A stretch of DNA of 64,000 bases, taken from the NCBI RefSeq assembly GCF_016862115.1, contig NZ_BOMI01000045.1, forward strand, positions 1 through 64,000, read 5' to 3'. The notes under the pieces were generated by a model. That model made no database searches and was not told the origin of the DNA. It saw only the letters and a program-made list of their open reading frames with translations. Positions 37,548 through 46,521 of the stretch are shown in pieces. Source of the stretch: Paractinoplanes deccanensis. Lineage in GTDB: Bacteria; Actinomycetota; Actinomycetes; Mycobacteriales; Micromonosporaceae. Position 1 is the first letter of the stretch, and the number at the start of each line of letters is the position of its first letter. Position numbers and translations under genes: made by a program.

Positions 37548-38213
37548 TCACAGGCGCGTGACGCGGTCCTCCACCTCGGCCCGCAGGTGCTCCGAGATGC
37601 CCTCGGCCTCCAGGAGGCGGGGGAGCGACGCCGGGTCGAACATGTAGATGGCGAACGCCTCGGTGACGGTGATGCCTCGCGACGGGCGGTGGATCACCGT
37701 GACCGGGTCGCCGGTGCGGACCTGGCCGGGGGTCACCACGCGCAGGTAGGTGCCGGTGCGGTTGGCCCGGGCGAAGCGCTTCAGCCACTTCGGCTCGCCC
37801 ATCTTGGCCTGGAAGGTGGCGCACGGGATGCGCCCGAAGGTCGGCGACAGCTCCAGGGTGTCGCCGATGCGCCAGACCTCGCCGATCAGGGTGGCCGTCA
37901 GGTCGAGGCCCGTGGTGGTGAGGTTCTCGCCGAACATGCCGTCGGGCAGGGTGCGGCCCAGCTCGGCCTCCCACCACTTGTAGTCCTCGCGGGAGTACGC
38001 GTACACGGCCTGGTCGTCGCCGCCGTGGTGCTCGATGTCGCCGATCTCGTCGCCGACGATGCCGCTGTGCAGGCCGGTGCGGCGCGGGCCGGGCGCGCGC
38101 ACGTCCACCGGATGGTCGACCGGCTCCTTGTAGATGCCGGTGCGGCCCACCTTCTTCGCCGGGTTGGGGCGCATCGCGCCGACGTTCACCGAAACGACCA
38201 TGCCGTCTGTCAT
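37548..38213 (-). CDS. MOSC domain protein
   Basis: A 221-residue single MOSC-domain protein of the YiiM type. Signatures: RTGLHSGIVGDEIGDIEHHGGDDQAVYAYSREDY near 45-78, GMFGENLTTTGLD near 92, and the conserved Cys in GRIPCATFQ near 131, which would carry sulfur. MOSC domains transfer sulfur in molybdenum-cofactor maturation or detoxify N-hydroxylated bases. Four-base ATGA overlap with the upstream GNAT gene shows they are one operon. Confidence 0.9.
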   Translation of the reverse strand: MTDGMVVSVNVGAMRPNPAKKVGRTGIYKEPVDHPVDVRAPGPRRTGLHSGIVGDEIGDIEHHGGDDQAVYAYSREDYKWWEAELGRTLPDGMFGENLTTTGLDLTATLIGEVWRIGDTLELSPTFGRIPCATFQAKMGEPKWLKRFARANRTGTYLRVVTPGQVRTGDPVTVIHRPSRGITVTEAFAIYMFDPASLPRLLEAEGISEHLRAEVEDRVTRL

Positions 38214-39043
38214 GCCGCGAACTCCAGGATCACTCGATCTTCAACGGGACGGTAGCCGAGCCGGCGGTAGAGCCGGTTGCTCGTCGGGTTGGCCAGGTCG
38301 GTGTTGAGCACCACATCGCGCACGCCGGTGGCGAGGGCCGACCGGGTGGCCGCGACGGTGGCGCCGGCCGCGTAGCCGTGGCCGCGCTGGTCCGGCGGCG
38401 TGTAGACGATCTGCACGCGGGCCATGCCGGCGTCCGGGCGCGAGTGGATCGCCATCGCGACGGGCCGGCCACCGTCCTCCCAGATCAGCAGGCCGCCGTA
38501 CGCGATCCGGTCGTCGACGGCCGCGCCGAGGTCACCGTGGTGCGCCTCGCCGATCTCGTCGTGGAACGCGGCGTGCCACTCCATGAGCAGCGACCGGTCG
38601 GCGTCGGTGGCGAGACGCGCCCGGCCCGGCGGCGCGGGGTCGGCCAGCTCCCCGAGCCGGTAGAGCCGGGTCCGGCGGGTCGCGGTGGCGGACTGGCCGG
38701 TGCGCCGCTGCCACGCGGCGGCGAAGGCGTCTTCCGCTTCGGCCAGGAGATTCACCGCGGGGGTCAGGGGTACGGCGGCCGCGGCGGCCGGCACGGCGTC
38801 GGCGGGCAGCGGGCTGACCATCATCGGGTGCGGCGGTGTGCGCAGGAGCACACCGTCGACGGTGCCTTCGGCCGTACGCCAGAAGCCGAGAACCGGATCC
38901 TGCGGCCCGTACGTGTGCGGGCCCCGCCGGCGCAAGGCGTCGATCACCGTGAGGAAAACGGTGTGCTGGACCGGCCGGGAGGCCAGGAACTGCCCCGCGG
39001 CCGCGTCGAACTCGTCGATGTCATCGGTCAGCCGCCAGCTCAT
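38210..39043 (-). CDS. GNAT family N-acetyltransferase
   Basis: A 277-residue two-part protein. The C-terminal GNAT domain has the acetyl-CoA loop QRGHGYAAG near 226-234 and the end NPTSNRLYRRLGYRPVED, typical of FR47-like members. The N-terminal 130 residues are divergent and may be a degenerate second GNAT fold. Substrate unknown. Coupled to the MOSC gene by a 4-nt overlap. Confidence 0.88.
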   Translation of the reverse strand: MSWRLTDDIDEFDAAAGQFLASRPVQHTVFLTVIDALRRRGPHTYGPQDPVLGFWRTAEGTVDGVLLRTPPHPMMVSPLPADAVPAAAAAVPLTPAVNLLAEAEDAFAAAWQRRTGQSATATRRTRLYRLGELADPAPPGRARLATDADRSLLMEWHAAFHDEIGEAHHGDLGAAVDDRIAYGGLLIWEDGGRPVAMAIHSRPDAGMARVQIVYTPPDQRGHGYAAGATVAATRSALATGVRDVVLNTDLANPTSNRLYRRLGYRPVEDRVILEFAA

Positions 39044-39085
39044 GCAGCGATCCTTGCGACGCCGGCCGGGCCGCGCATCTGTTTT

Positions 39086-40105
39086 TTACAGGCCCCACGC
39101 CTTGGCGATGCGGACGAGGGAGTCCTGGCGCGTGGCCGGGTCGTAGACCGTGCCGGCCAGCATCAGCTCCTGCGCGCCGGTGCGCTCGACCAGCTCCGCC
39201 AGCCCGGCGACGACCTCCTCGGCGGTGCCCGCGTATTGCGTGCCGGGCAGCGAGTCGAGCAGGCTGCGGTCGAGGTCGGTGAGCTCGACGGCCGCGGCGG
39301 TCTCGGGCGAGACGATCGGGCCGAGGCGGCCGGTGCGCAGGCTCAGCGCCATGATGCGGCTGGGGCCGGCGAGGTACTGCGCCTCCTCGGTCGTCTCGGC
39401 GGCGATCACCGAGGCGCTGACCATCGCGTACGGCTCGGGGTAGCGCGGTGACGGCTTGAAGCCGGCGCGGTAGAGGTGCAGCGCGTTGTCCACTTCGGAG
39501 CTCATCGCGAAGTGATACGCGTAACAGAAAGGCAGGCCGAGCGCGGCGGCGACCTGTGCCCCGTACGTGGAGGAGCCCAGCATCCACACCTCGGGGTAGC
39601 TCTCGGCGACCGGGGTGGCCCGCAGGTGTGACGCGGCCTCGGTCTCGATGCGCTCGTCGCCGAGCAGTGCCAGCACGGTCTGGAGGTGCTCGGGGAACTG
39701 CTCGACGGTCAGATAGGGCGAGACGCCGCGCAGCGCCGCCGCGGTGGCCTGGTCGGTGCCGGGCGCGCGGCCGATGCCGAGGTCGATGCGCCCGGGGTAG
39801 AGCGCCTCGAGGGTGGCGAACTGCTCGGCGACCACGAACGGCATGTGGTTGGGCAGCATCACGCCACCCGATCCGACGCGGATCGTTGTGGTCTGTGCGG
39901 CCACCGCGCCGATCAATACGGGCGGCGAGGTGGAGGCGACGGCCGGCATGTTGTGGTGCTCGGCGACCCAGAACCGGGCGTAGCCCAACTGGTCGGCGGT
40001 CTGCGCGATCTCGACCGTGCCGCGCAGGGCATCCGCACTGGAATGCCCCTCACGCACCGTAGCCAGGTCGAGGACGGAAAGTGGGACACGGTCCGCGGTG
40101 GTCAC
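39086..40105 (-). CDS. LLM-class flavin-dependent oxidoreductase (MsnO8-like)
   Basis: A 339-residue luciferase-like TIM-barrel monooxygenase. It starts [20 protein letters not shown], and carries [18 protein letters not shown] near 44-61, [19 protein letters not shown] near 78-96 and [14 protein letters not shown] near 107-120. These are the family's FMN/F420-binding signatures; the EHH motif is typical of MsnO8-like members. Reduced FMN is the likely cofactor. Substrate unknown. GTG start at 40105. It lies 42 bp upstream of the GNAT gene and may be in the same operon. Confidence 0.9.
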   Translation of the reverse strand: MTTADRVPLSVLDLATVREGHSSADALRGTVEIAQTADQLGYARFWVAEHHNMPAVASTSPPVLIGAVAAQTTTIRVGSGGVMLPNHMPFVVAEQFATLEALYPGRIDLGIGRAPGTDQATAAALRGVSPYLTVEQFPEHLQTVLALLGDERIETEAASHLRATPVAESYPEVWMLGSSTYGAQVAAALGLPFCYAYHFAMSSEVDNALHLYRAGFKPSPRYPEPYAMVSASVIAAETTEEAQYLAGPSRIMALSLRTGRLGPIVSPETAAAVELTDLDRSLLDSLPGTQYAGTAEEVVAGLAELVERTGAQELMLAGTVYDPATRQDSLVRIAKAWGL

Positions 40106-40228
40106 GATTCGACCCTAGCGCGTGCCCTACCCCGTCGACCTGTGGGCAGGGCCTGGGTATCTTGTGCTCTGGCCGTGAAATCCCAGCTCCGCACCCTGAT
40201 GGACGACCAGCGACTGGAGTAGCCACAC

Positions 40229-42355
40229 ATGGTGTCCACCACCGTCGAAGCCCGGGAGGCCCCGGCCGGCGCACCCGCGAGCCGGGCCGAGGGAGCCCAC
40301 ATCGGCTTCCGCCCGGACATCGAGGGTCTGCGGGCCGTCGCCGTGACCCTGGTCGTGCTGAGCCACGCGGGGCTGAGCACCTTCGCCGGCGGATATGTCG
40401 GCGTGGACGTCTTCTTCGTCATCTCCGGCTTCCTCATCACCACGCTGCTGCTCAAGGAGCTGACCAGGACCGGCCGGATCTCGCTGCCCGGCTTCTACGC
40501 GCGCCGGGCGATCCGCCTGCTGCCGGTCTCGACCGTCGTCGTGGTCGCGACGATCGTCGCCGCCGGGCTCTTCGTGCCGGCGACCCGGTTCCGGTCGATC
40601 ACCGAGGACGGGCTGTTCAGCACCTTCTACGGGATCAACTGGCGGTTGGCGTACGAGGGGACGGACTACCTCAACGCGACCGCCGAGCCCTCGCCGCTGC
40701 AACACTTGTGGTCGCTCGCGGTCGAGGAGCAGTTCTACCTGATCTGGCCGCTTCTGCTGCTCGCCGTCTGGGCCGGCCGGCGGGCCCGGCGGCGCGCGGC
40801 GATCGCGCTCACCGCCCTGGTGGTGGTGTCGCTCGCGCTCAGCGTCCAGCAGACCCGGCACGCCGAGCCGTGGGCCTACTTCGGCTCGCACACGCGCGCC
40901 TGGGAGCTGGGCATCGGTGCGCTCGTCGCGATCGCGGCCGGCCGGCTTCGCCGTACCCCCAAGGCTCTTGCCGCCGTGCTCACCTGGGGTGGCCTGGTGG
41001 CGGTGCTCGTCGCCGCGCTGCGCTACAACGAGGCGACGGCCTTTCCCGGGCACGCGGCCCTGCTCCCGGTGCTCGGCACCGCCGCGGTGATCGCCGGCGG
41101 CTCGTCCGCGGAGGGCTGGGGCGCCGGCCGGCTCATCGGCACTGCGCCCTTCCGGTTCATCGGCAAGCTCTCGTACGGCTGGTACCTGTGGCACTGGCCG
41201 ATCCTGATGATCTGGCCGCTGGCGTTCATGCGCGACCCCGGCGTGAAGTCGAACCTCGTGTTCGCCGCGGGTGCGCTCGGGCTCGCCTTCGTCACGTACC
41301 ACCTGGTGGAAAACCCCGTCCGGACGAGGCCGTGGCTGCGGTCGCGCGCCCGCCGCGGTCTGGCCCTGGGCCTCGTCCTCTCGGTCTCGACCGCCGCGAT
41401 CGCCCTGGTCGCCGGGCGGTTCACCCCGCCGATCCCGACCGGGCCGGCCACCCTCGACACCGCCGCCGAGGTCGGTGCCGCGGCCGACCCGGCGGCCCGG
41501 CTCGCCCAGCTGGTCAGCGGCTCCGTGCGCGGATCACGGCTGCCCGAGAACGTCACGCCGAAGCTCACCGACGCGAAGCGGATCGACCCGAAGATCTACG
41601 ACGACCTCTGCCACCTCGGCTACCCGCAGAGCGAGCAGAACCGGCCCTGCGTCTACGGCGATCCGAACGGCGCCAAGACCATGTACCTGATCGGCGACTC
41701 GCACGCGGCCGCCTGGTTCCCGGCCGTCGACGAGGCCGCCCGCGCACAGGGGTGGAAGCTCGTCACGCTGACCAAGGCCGCCTGCCACCTGCCGGAGGTG
41801 CTCGCCTTCAACCCGATCCTCAAGAGGCCGTACACGGAATGTGTCGCCTGGCGTGACCAGGTGCTCGACCGGGTCGCGGCGGCGCGGCCGGATCTGGTGG
41901 TCATGGCGACCACCGACCTGGACAGCGGCATCTACGACGAGAACAACCAGCTGGTCCCCAGCGTCGGCCCGCAGGACAACCCGGTCTGGGTGAGCGCCTG
42001 GCAGCAGACGTGGGACAGGCTGAGGGGCATCCCGAAGGTCCTGATCCAGGACACGCCCTACCCGCTCGACGAGGCGCCGGAGTGCGCCGCGACGAACCCG
42101 CGCCAACTCTACAAATGTGACCGTACGGTGAATCGCGCGATCCGCGAGCCGCAGCGGCGCGCGTCGGTCGCCGAGCGGGCCGCGCGCAACGGCATCCGGG
42201 TGATCGATCCGACGCCGTGGTTCTGCACGGACCGGACCTGCCCGATCGTCGTCGGCAACACCCTCGTCTACAAGGACGACAACCACATCACAGTCGCGTA
42301 CGCCGAGGTGCTCGGGCCGGTGCTCGAACGAGCGCTGTTTCCCGCGCGAAGCTAG
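40229..42355 (+). CDS. Acyltransferase-3/SGNH cell-surface O-acyltransferase
   Basis: A 708-residue OafA/YrhL-like protein. The N-terminal membrane half (about 25-400, about ten helices) is an Acyltransferase-3 domain: FRPDIEGLRAVAVTLVVLSHAG with the catalytic His near 48, GVDVFFVISGFLIT near 60-73, and HLWSLAVEEQFYLIWP near 162. The C-terminal extracellular half is an SGNH domain: YLIGDSHAAAWFP near 485 and DNHITVAYAEVL near 685 providing Ser, Asp and His. Such proteins move acetyl groups across the membrane onto glycans or peptidoglycan. Stop codon shares CTAG with the convergent DUF1707 gene. Confidence 0.93.
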   Translation: MVSTTVEAREAPAGAPASRAEGAHIGFRPDIEGLRAVAVTLVVLSHAGLSTFAGGYVGVDVFFVISGFLITTLLLKELTRTGRISLPGFYARRAIRLLPVSTVVVVATIVAAGLFVPATRFRSITEDGLFSTFYGINWRLAYEGTDYLNATAEPSPLQHLWSLAVEEQFYLIWPLLLLAVWAGRRARRRAAIALTALVVVSLALSVQQTRHAEPWAYFGSHTRAWELGIGALVAIAAGRLRRTPKALAAVLTWGGLVAVLVAALRYNEATAFPGHAALLPVLGTAAVIAGGSSAEGWGAGRLIGTAPFRFIGKLSYGWYLWHWPILMIWPLAFMRDPGVKSNLVFAAGALGLAFVTYHLVENPVRTRPWLRSRARRGLALGLVLSVSTAAIALVAGRFTPPIPTGPATLDTAAEVGAAADPAARLAQLVSGSVRGSRLPENVTPKLTDAKRIDPKIYDDLCHLGYPQSEQNRPCVYGDPNGAKTMYLIGDSHAAAWFPAVDEAARAQGWKLVTLTKAACHLPEVLAFNPILKRPYTECVAWRDQVLDRVAAARPDLVVMATTDLDSGIYDENNQLVPSVGPQDNPVWVSAWQQTWDRLRGIPKVLIQDTPYPLDEAPECAATNPRQLYKCDRTVNRAIREPQRRASVAERAARNGIRVIDPTPWFCTDRTCPIVVGNTLVYKDDNHITVAYAEVLGPVLERALFPARS

Positions 42356-42810
42356 CGACGCTGCTGCTGGTGGCGGATGGCCTGGACGCCGACCGTCACC
42401 GCGCCGAGCGCCGCGCCGGGCACGAGCAGCCACACCGGCCACGGATAGACGTCGCCGTCCACAGTGGCGGCGACCAGGCCGAAGACCACGAGGTTGACGA
42501 CGGCCAGGGCGGCCCAGATGGTCCAGAGCACCATCATCGCGGTGGGCAGCCGGCGCAGCTCGCGGCGCCGCTCGGCGTCCCGGCGGGCGCGCACCTCGCT
42601 CGCGCTCAGCCCCGGCCGCGGCAGGTCGGTGAGGAGCACGAGCAGTTCCTGGTACGTCTTCGACGCGTACGCCGTGCGCACCCGGTCGTCGTACTCGTCG
42701 AGGCTGAGCCGGCCCTCGTCGAGCGCCGCCTTGAGCTGCTCGGCCACCTTGTGCCGGTCCGCGTCGGCGGCACGCATCGTCTCGATGTCGGTCCGGACCT
42801 CTTTCGTCAT
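42352..42810 (-). CDS. DUF1707 domain membrane protein
   Basis: A 152-residue protein. DUF1707 at about 10-62 (MRAADADRHKVAEQLKAALD, GRLSLDEYDDRVRTAY), a short basic linker, and two transmembrane helices at about 92-112 and 125-145. DUF1707 is an actinobacterial SHOCT-like N-terminal domain of unknown function, often fused to membrane parts. It overlaps the convergent acyltransferase gene by 4 bp. ATG at 42810 preceded by GGAGGG. Confidence 0.88.
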   Translation of the reverse strand: MTKEVRTDIETMRAADADRHKVAEQLKAALDEGRLSLDEYDDRVRTAYASKTYQELLVLLTDLPRPGLSASEVRARRDAERRRELRRLPTAMMVLWTIWAALAVVNLVVFGLVAATVDGDVYPWPVWLLVPGAALGAVTVGVQAIRHQQQRR

Positions 42811-42887
42811 CGGACCCTCCTTTACGCACCCCCGCCGACGGCGTCAGGCTATCGGAGCGGCACCAACGATCGGCAGGGGGAAAAACC

Positions 42888-43544
42888 ATGAGACTGCGGC
42901 CCGTGCCGTCCGGCTACGCCGAGGTCGTCGCCCGCAACCGCGAGTCGTACGGCCCGGACGCCGCCACCGAACGCGACGGCTTCGCGAAACAGCCGTGGAA
43001 GATGTCGGAACGGTCCGCCTTCCTCGACCGCCTGCGCGCCGCCGAGGCGACGACCCTGCTCGAGATCGGCTCGGGCACCGGGCAGGACAGCGCCTGGTTC
43101 CAGGCCGCCGGGCTGGACGTCACCGCGATCGACCTGTCGCCCGCGATGGTCGAGCGCACCCGCGCCAAGGGGGTGCGCGCCTACGCCCGCGACGTGCTCG
43201 ACCTGGGCTTCCCCGCCGAGTCGTTCGACGCCGCCTACTCGATGAACGCGCTGCTGCACGTGCCCACCGACGCGCTGAGCGACGCCCTGCTGTCGATCAG
43301 CTCGGTGCTGCGCCCGGGCGGCCTGTTCCACCTGGGCGTCTACGGCGGCTCGCCGGAGGAGGGCGTGGCCGACGAGGACCACCACGTCCCGCAGCGCTAC
43401 TTCGCCTTCCGCTCCGACGAGCAGCTGCTGTCGTACGCCGCCCGCCACTTCGAGGTCCTCGACTTCCACGTGGTGCACGCGGCGGACGGCGTCCGCTACC
43501 AGTCGCTCACGCTGGTGCGCCCCGTTCCGTGGCCAGCTCGGTGA
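42888..43544 (+). CDS. Class I SAM-dependent methyltransferase
   Basis: A 218-residue Methyltransf_11/25-type enzyme: motif I LLEIGSGTGQDSAWF near 59-73, acidic loop VTAIDLSPAMVERTRAKG near 78-95, and DAAYSMNALLHVP near 114-126. Full length. Substrate unknown. Its last 38 bp overlap the 3' end of the convergent arsC gene. An AGGGGG lies upstream of the ATG. Confidence 0.88.
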   Translation: MRLRPVPSGYAEVVARNRESYGPDAATERDGFAKQPWKMSERSAFLDRLRAAEATTLLEIGSGTGQDSAWFQAAGLDVTAIDLSPAMVERTRAKGVRAYARDVLDLGFPAESFDAAYSMNALLHVPTDALSDALLSISSVLRPGGLFHLGVYGGSPEEGVADEDHHVPQRYFAFRSDEQLLSYAARHFEVLDFHVVHAADGVRYQSLTLVRPVPWPAR

Positions 43545-43926
43545 TCAGCTCGTCGACGCGGGCCCGGATCTCGTCGCGGACGCCGCGGACCACCTCGATC
43601 GGCTGGCCGGCGGGGTCGGTCAGCCGCCAGTCCTCGTAGCGCTTGCCGGGAAAGTAGGGGCAGGCGTCGCCGCAGCCCATGGTGACGACGACATCGCTCA
43701 CCTCGACGGCTGCCTCGTCCAGCTTCCGCGGTTGCGCGCCGGTGATGTCGATGCCGACCTCGGCCATCGCCTGGACCGCCACCGGGTTGATCCGCTCCGC
43801 CGGCTCGGACCCGGCCGAGCGCACCTCGACCCGGTCCCCGGCGAGGTGCCGCAGCCAGCCGGCGGCCATCTGCGACCGTCCGGCGTTGTGCACACAGACG
43901 AACAGGACACTGGGCTTGGCGCTCAT
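43507..43926 (-). CDS. arsC: Arsenate reductase, LMW-phosphatase type
   Basis: A 139-residue low-molecular-weight phosphatase-fold enzyme. The P-loop CVHNAGR spans Cys11-Arg17, and Cys85 and Cys89 lie in MGCGDACPYFPGK. This is the three-cysteine arrangement of thiol-recycled arsenate reductases, which reduce arsenate to arsenite. Asp near 102 (WRLTDP) is the likely general acid. Its ATG overlaps the stop of the aquaporin gene by 4 bp, so the pair is an operon. Convergent overlap of 38 bp with the methyltransferase gene. Confidence 0.94.
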   Translation of the reverse strand: MSAKPSVLFVCVHNAGRSQMAAGWLRHLAGDRVEVRSAGSEPAERINPVAVQAMAEVGIDITGAQPRKLDEAAVEVSDVVVTMGCGDACPYFPGKRYEDWRLTDPAGQPIEVVRGVRDEIRARVDELITELATERGAPA

Positions 43927-44642
43927 GCTTGCCTCCGATGATCAGTTGTTGCGCCGGCAGAGCTTCTCCCGACGGCCGGAAACCACCACGCGACAGCCGC
44001 GACGGCGAGGAGCGCACCCGCGAGCTGGGCGACGACGAAGCCGGGCGCCGAGCCCGGTGCGATGCCGGCGAAGGTGTCGCTGAACATGCGGCCGATCGTG
44101 ACGGCCGGATTGGCGAAGCTGGTGGAGGAGGTCCACCAGTAGGCGGCGCCGATGTAGGCGCCGACCGCCGCCGGAGCCGTCGTGAGCCGGCCCGAGCGGG
44201 CCAGCGAGACGATCAGCAGGAGCAGGCCCGCCGTCGCCACGACCTCGGCCAGCCACAGCCGTCCGCCGTCGCGATCGGTGCGGGACGAGGTGACGGCGGA
44301 CAGGCCGGACATCACGTTGGCGAGCGCCGCGCCGGCGATGGCGCCGAGGGTCTGCGCCACCGCGTAGCCGGCCGCCTCCCGGCCGCTCAGGCCGGTGCCG
44401 GCGCGACGGCCCAGCCACCAGTCGACGGCCGAGACGACCGGATTGAAGTGCGCGCCGGACACCGGGCCGAACACGAGGATCAGCGCGCCCAGGGCGAGCG
44501 CGGTGGCGATCGCGTTCTCCAGCAGCTGGAGCCCTCCGTCGGCGGGGGACAGGCGGGACGCGGCGATGCCGGACCCGACGACCGCGGCGACCAGCAGGCC
44601 CGTGCCGGCGAACTCGGCGCTCAGCCGGCGCGCCGGGCTCAC
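43923..44642 (-). CDS. MIP/aquaporin channel, probable arsenite channel
   Basis: A 239-residue MIP-family channel with six transmembrane helices. The two half-helix motifs are HFNPVVSAVD near 66 (NPV rather than NPA) and FANPAVTIGRMF near 183. Coupling to arsC by ATGA suggests an AqpS-like role, letting arsenite made by ArsC leave down its gradient in place of an ArsB/Acr3 pump; that is inference from context. GTG start at 44642. Divergent from arsM across an operator-like region. Confidence 0.9.
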   Translation of the reverse strand: MSPARRLSAEFAGTGLLVAAVVGSGIAASRLSPADGGLQLLENAIATALALGALILVFGPVSGAHFNPVVSAVDWWLGRRAGTGLSGREAAGYAVAQTLGAIAGAALANVMSGLSAVTSSRTDRDGGRLWLAEVVATAGLLLLIVSLARSGRLTTAPAAVGAYIGAAYWWTSSTSFANPAVTIGRMFSDTFAGIAPGSAPGFVVAQLAGALLAVAAVAWWFPAVGRSSAGATTDHRRQA

Positions 44643-44663
44643 GCCGGCGCCCCGAGTTGTTGA

Positions 44664-44736
44664 TTTGACACTCGTCGAGTTTGACAGACGTCGAATCCGC
44701 GGAGCAAGCTGGTAGCAATTCGACGTCCATCGAAAT
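44664..44736. promoter_or_regulatory. Operator-like repeats between aquaporin and arsM
   Basis: Two direct repeats with period 16, TTTGACACTCGTCGAGT (44664-44680) and TTTGACAGACGTCGAAT (44680-44696), are followed by ATTCGACGTCCATCGAAAT (44718-44736). GACGTCGAAT (44687-44696) and ATTCGACGTC (44718-44727) are a perfect 10-bp inverted repeat. The TTCGA/TCGAA half-sites resemble ArsR-family operators. No arsR gene is in the window, so a regulator encoded elsewhere would bind here and control both directions. Confidence 0.6.
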
Positions 44737-44753
44737 CACTTCGGAGGTCCGCC

Positions 44754-45602
44754 ATGACCGAGCCCGTCACCATCGTCAGCGCCGAGGAGGCCGCCGCGGC
44801 CACGTCCGCCCCGAGCTGCTGCGGCGGTCCCGCAGTCGCCGAGGAGGGCGCCGCGGCCACGTCCGCCCCGAGCTGCTGCGGCGGTCCCGCAGTCGCCGAA
44901 GAGGGCGCCGGCATCCGGGAGCAGGTCCGCGCTCGCTACGCCGACGCCGCCACCCGGGCCGCGGAGGGCGGCGGCTGCGGCGGCGGCGACCTCTACGCCG
45001 AAAATGAGCAGGGTGAGCTGCCGGAGGCGGCCCTGCGAGCCAGCCTGGGCTGCGGCAACCCGCTGCGCGTGGCCGACCTGCACGCGGGGGAGACGGTCCT
45101 CGACCTCGGCTCCGGCGGCGGCATCGACGTGCTGCTCTCCGCCCGCCGGGTCGGCCCCACCGGTCACGTGCACGGGCTCGACATGACCGACGAGATGCTG
45201 GAGCTGGCCCGCCGCAACGCCGCCGAGGCCGGCGCCACCAACGTCGAGTTCCACCGGGGCCACATCGAGGAGATCCCGCTGCCGGACGCGTCGGTCGACG
45301 TCGTGATCTCCAACTGCGTGATCAACCTGTCTGCCGACAAGCCGTCCGTCTTCGCCGAGATGCACCGCGTCCTGCGCCCGGGCGGCCGGGTCGGCGTCTC
45401 GGACGTCGTCGCCGAGGATCACCTCACCCCCGAGCAGCGCGGCGTGGTCGGCGACTGGTCCTCCTGCATCGCGGGCGCCCTGTCCCGCTCCGAGTACATC
45501 GAGGGCCTCACCGCGGCCGGCTTCGCCGACGTCAGCGTCGAGTTCACCGGCGGCTACGCCGAGGGCATGCACGCCGCCATCGTCCGCGCACGCCGACCCT
45601 GA
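44754..45602 (+). CDS. arsM: Arsenite methyltransferase
   Basis: A 282-residue SAM-dependent arsenite methyltransferase. SAM motif VLDLGSGGGIDV near 115-126. The arsenic-binding cysteines expected of the family are Cys100 (SLGCGNP), Cys188 (ISNCVINL) and Cys238 (SSCIAGAL), with a further Cys75 in GGGCGGG. It volatilises or detoxifies arsenite made by ArsC. Residues 14-51 are a tandem duplication of a 19-residue unit containing SCCGG, so the N-terminus has two vicinal Cys pairs (22/23 and 41/42). ATG with GGAGG upstream. Its stop codon falls in the first unit of a 16-bp repeat. Confidence 0.95.
   Translation: MTEPVTIVSAEEAAAATSAPSCCGGPAVAEEGAAATSAPSCCGGPAVAEEGAGIREQVRARYADAATRAAEGGGCGGGDLYAENEQGELPEAALRASLGCGNPLRVADLHAGETVLDLGSGGGIDVLLSARRVGPTGHVHGLDMTDEMLELARRNAAEAGATNVEFHRGHIEEIPLPDASVDVVISNCVINLSADKPSVFAEMHRVLRPGGRVGVSDVVAEDHLTPEQRGVVGDWSSCIAGALSRSEYIEGLTAAGFADVSVEFTGGYAEGMHAAIVRARRP
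44793..44906. repeat. 57-bp tandem duplication in arsM N-terminus
   Basis: Units 44793-44849 and 44850-44906 differ at one base (GAG to GAA, silent). Near-identity marks a recent event. Each encodes 19 residues with an SCCGGP motif. Confidence 0.9.
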
Positions 45603-45702
45603 CAAGCGCCGACCCTGGCACGCGCCGACCCTGGCACGCGCCGGCCCTGACACGCGCCGACCCTGACACGCGCCGACCCTGGCACGCGCCGACCCTGGCA
45701 AG
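45588..45702. repeat. 16-bp tandem repeat, seven copies, after arsM
   Basis: GACCCT recurs every 16 bp at 45595, 45611, 45627, 45643, 45659, 45675 and 45691, within units close to ACGCGCCGACCCTGGC. The first unit contains the arsM stop codon. The array lies between arsM and tRNA-Tyr. Confidence 0.88.
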
Positions 45703-45755
45703 CGAAACGGCCCCGGACCGCGTCTGGCGCGACTTCCGGGGCCGTTCTCTGCCTG

Positions 45756-45836
45756 TGGCGGGTGAAGGATTCGAACCTTCGTAGCTTTCGCGACGGATTT
45801 ACAGTCCGCTCCCATTGGCCGCTCGGGCAACCCGCC
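45756..45836 (-). tRNA. tRNA-Tyr (GTA)
   Basis: On the minus strand, acceptor GGCGGGT (45836-45830) pairs with ACCCGCC, followed by discriminator A at 45756. Anticodon GTA is read at 45802-45800 in the loop CTGTAAA. The long variable arm and GGTTCGAATCC T-arm are those of a class II tyrosine tRNA. CCA is not encoded. Confidence 0.96.
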
Positions 45837-45996
45837 TGGGCACACCACTGCGGTCTCCCGCAGCAGCGAGACACAGGATAGCCGTACCGCAGGGCGGCCT
45901 CGCAACCGGGTACGGTCGGCATGTCGGGGGCCGGGCGCCGGCCTCCGTCCCCCGAGACGTGACCATCGACGTACGCGAGTTTCGCAGGAGTCTTTC

Positions 45997-46491
45997 ATGC
46001 CAGCCAGCCCGTCTTTCGACATCGTGAGCAAGGTCGACCAGCAGGAGGTGGACAACGCGTTCCACCAGGCGGAAAAGGAGCTTTCCACCCGCTTCGACTT
46101 CCGCGGTACGGGCACGAGCATCGCCAAGTCGGGTGAATCCGGCGTCACCATCACCTCCGAGACCGAGGAGCGGGCCACCGCCGCGCTCGACGTGTTCAAG
46201 GAGAAGCTGGTCAAGCGGAACATCTCCCTGAAGTCGCTGGACGCCGGCGAGCCGCGGCAGTCCGGCAAGACGTACAAGATCGATTGCCGGATCATCGAGG
46301 GAATCGAGTCCGACAAGGCCAAGGCGATCAGCAAGAAGATCCGCGACGAGGGCCCCAAGGGCGTGCAGGCGCAGATCCAGGGCGACCAGCTGCGGGTCAC
46401 CGGCAAGAAGAAGGACGACCTCCAGGCCGTGATCAGCCTGCTGAAGGCGGAGGACTTCGGCGTCGCCCTCCAGTTCACCAATTACCGCTAA
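45997..46491 (+). CDS. YajQ family nucleotide-binding protein
   Basis: A 164-residue YajQ protein with two ferredoxin-like domains. It begins with the typical [20 protein letters not shown], then [13 protein letters not shown], and ends [10 protein letters not shown]. Members bind cyclic di-GMP or nucleotides and some act as effectors; the molecular role is not settled. A GGDEF-EAL protein is encoded about 2 kb downstream, but I see no direct link. ATG with AGGAG 8 nt upstream. Confidence 0.95.
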   Translation: MPASPSFDIVSKVDQQEVDNAFHQAEKELSTRFDFRGTGTSIAKSGESGVTITSETEERATAALDVFKEKLVKRNISLKSLDAGEPRQSGKTYKIDCRIIEGIESDKAKAISKKIRDEGPKGVQAQIQGDQLRVTGKKKDDLQAVISLLKAEDFGVALQFTNYR

Positions 46492-46521
46492 AAGGGCGCG
46501 CGATCGTCCCAGACTGGGGCC

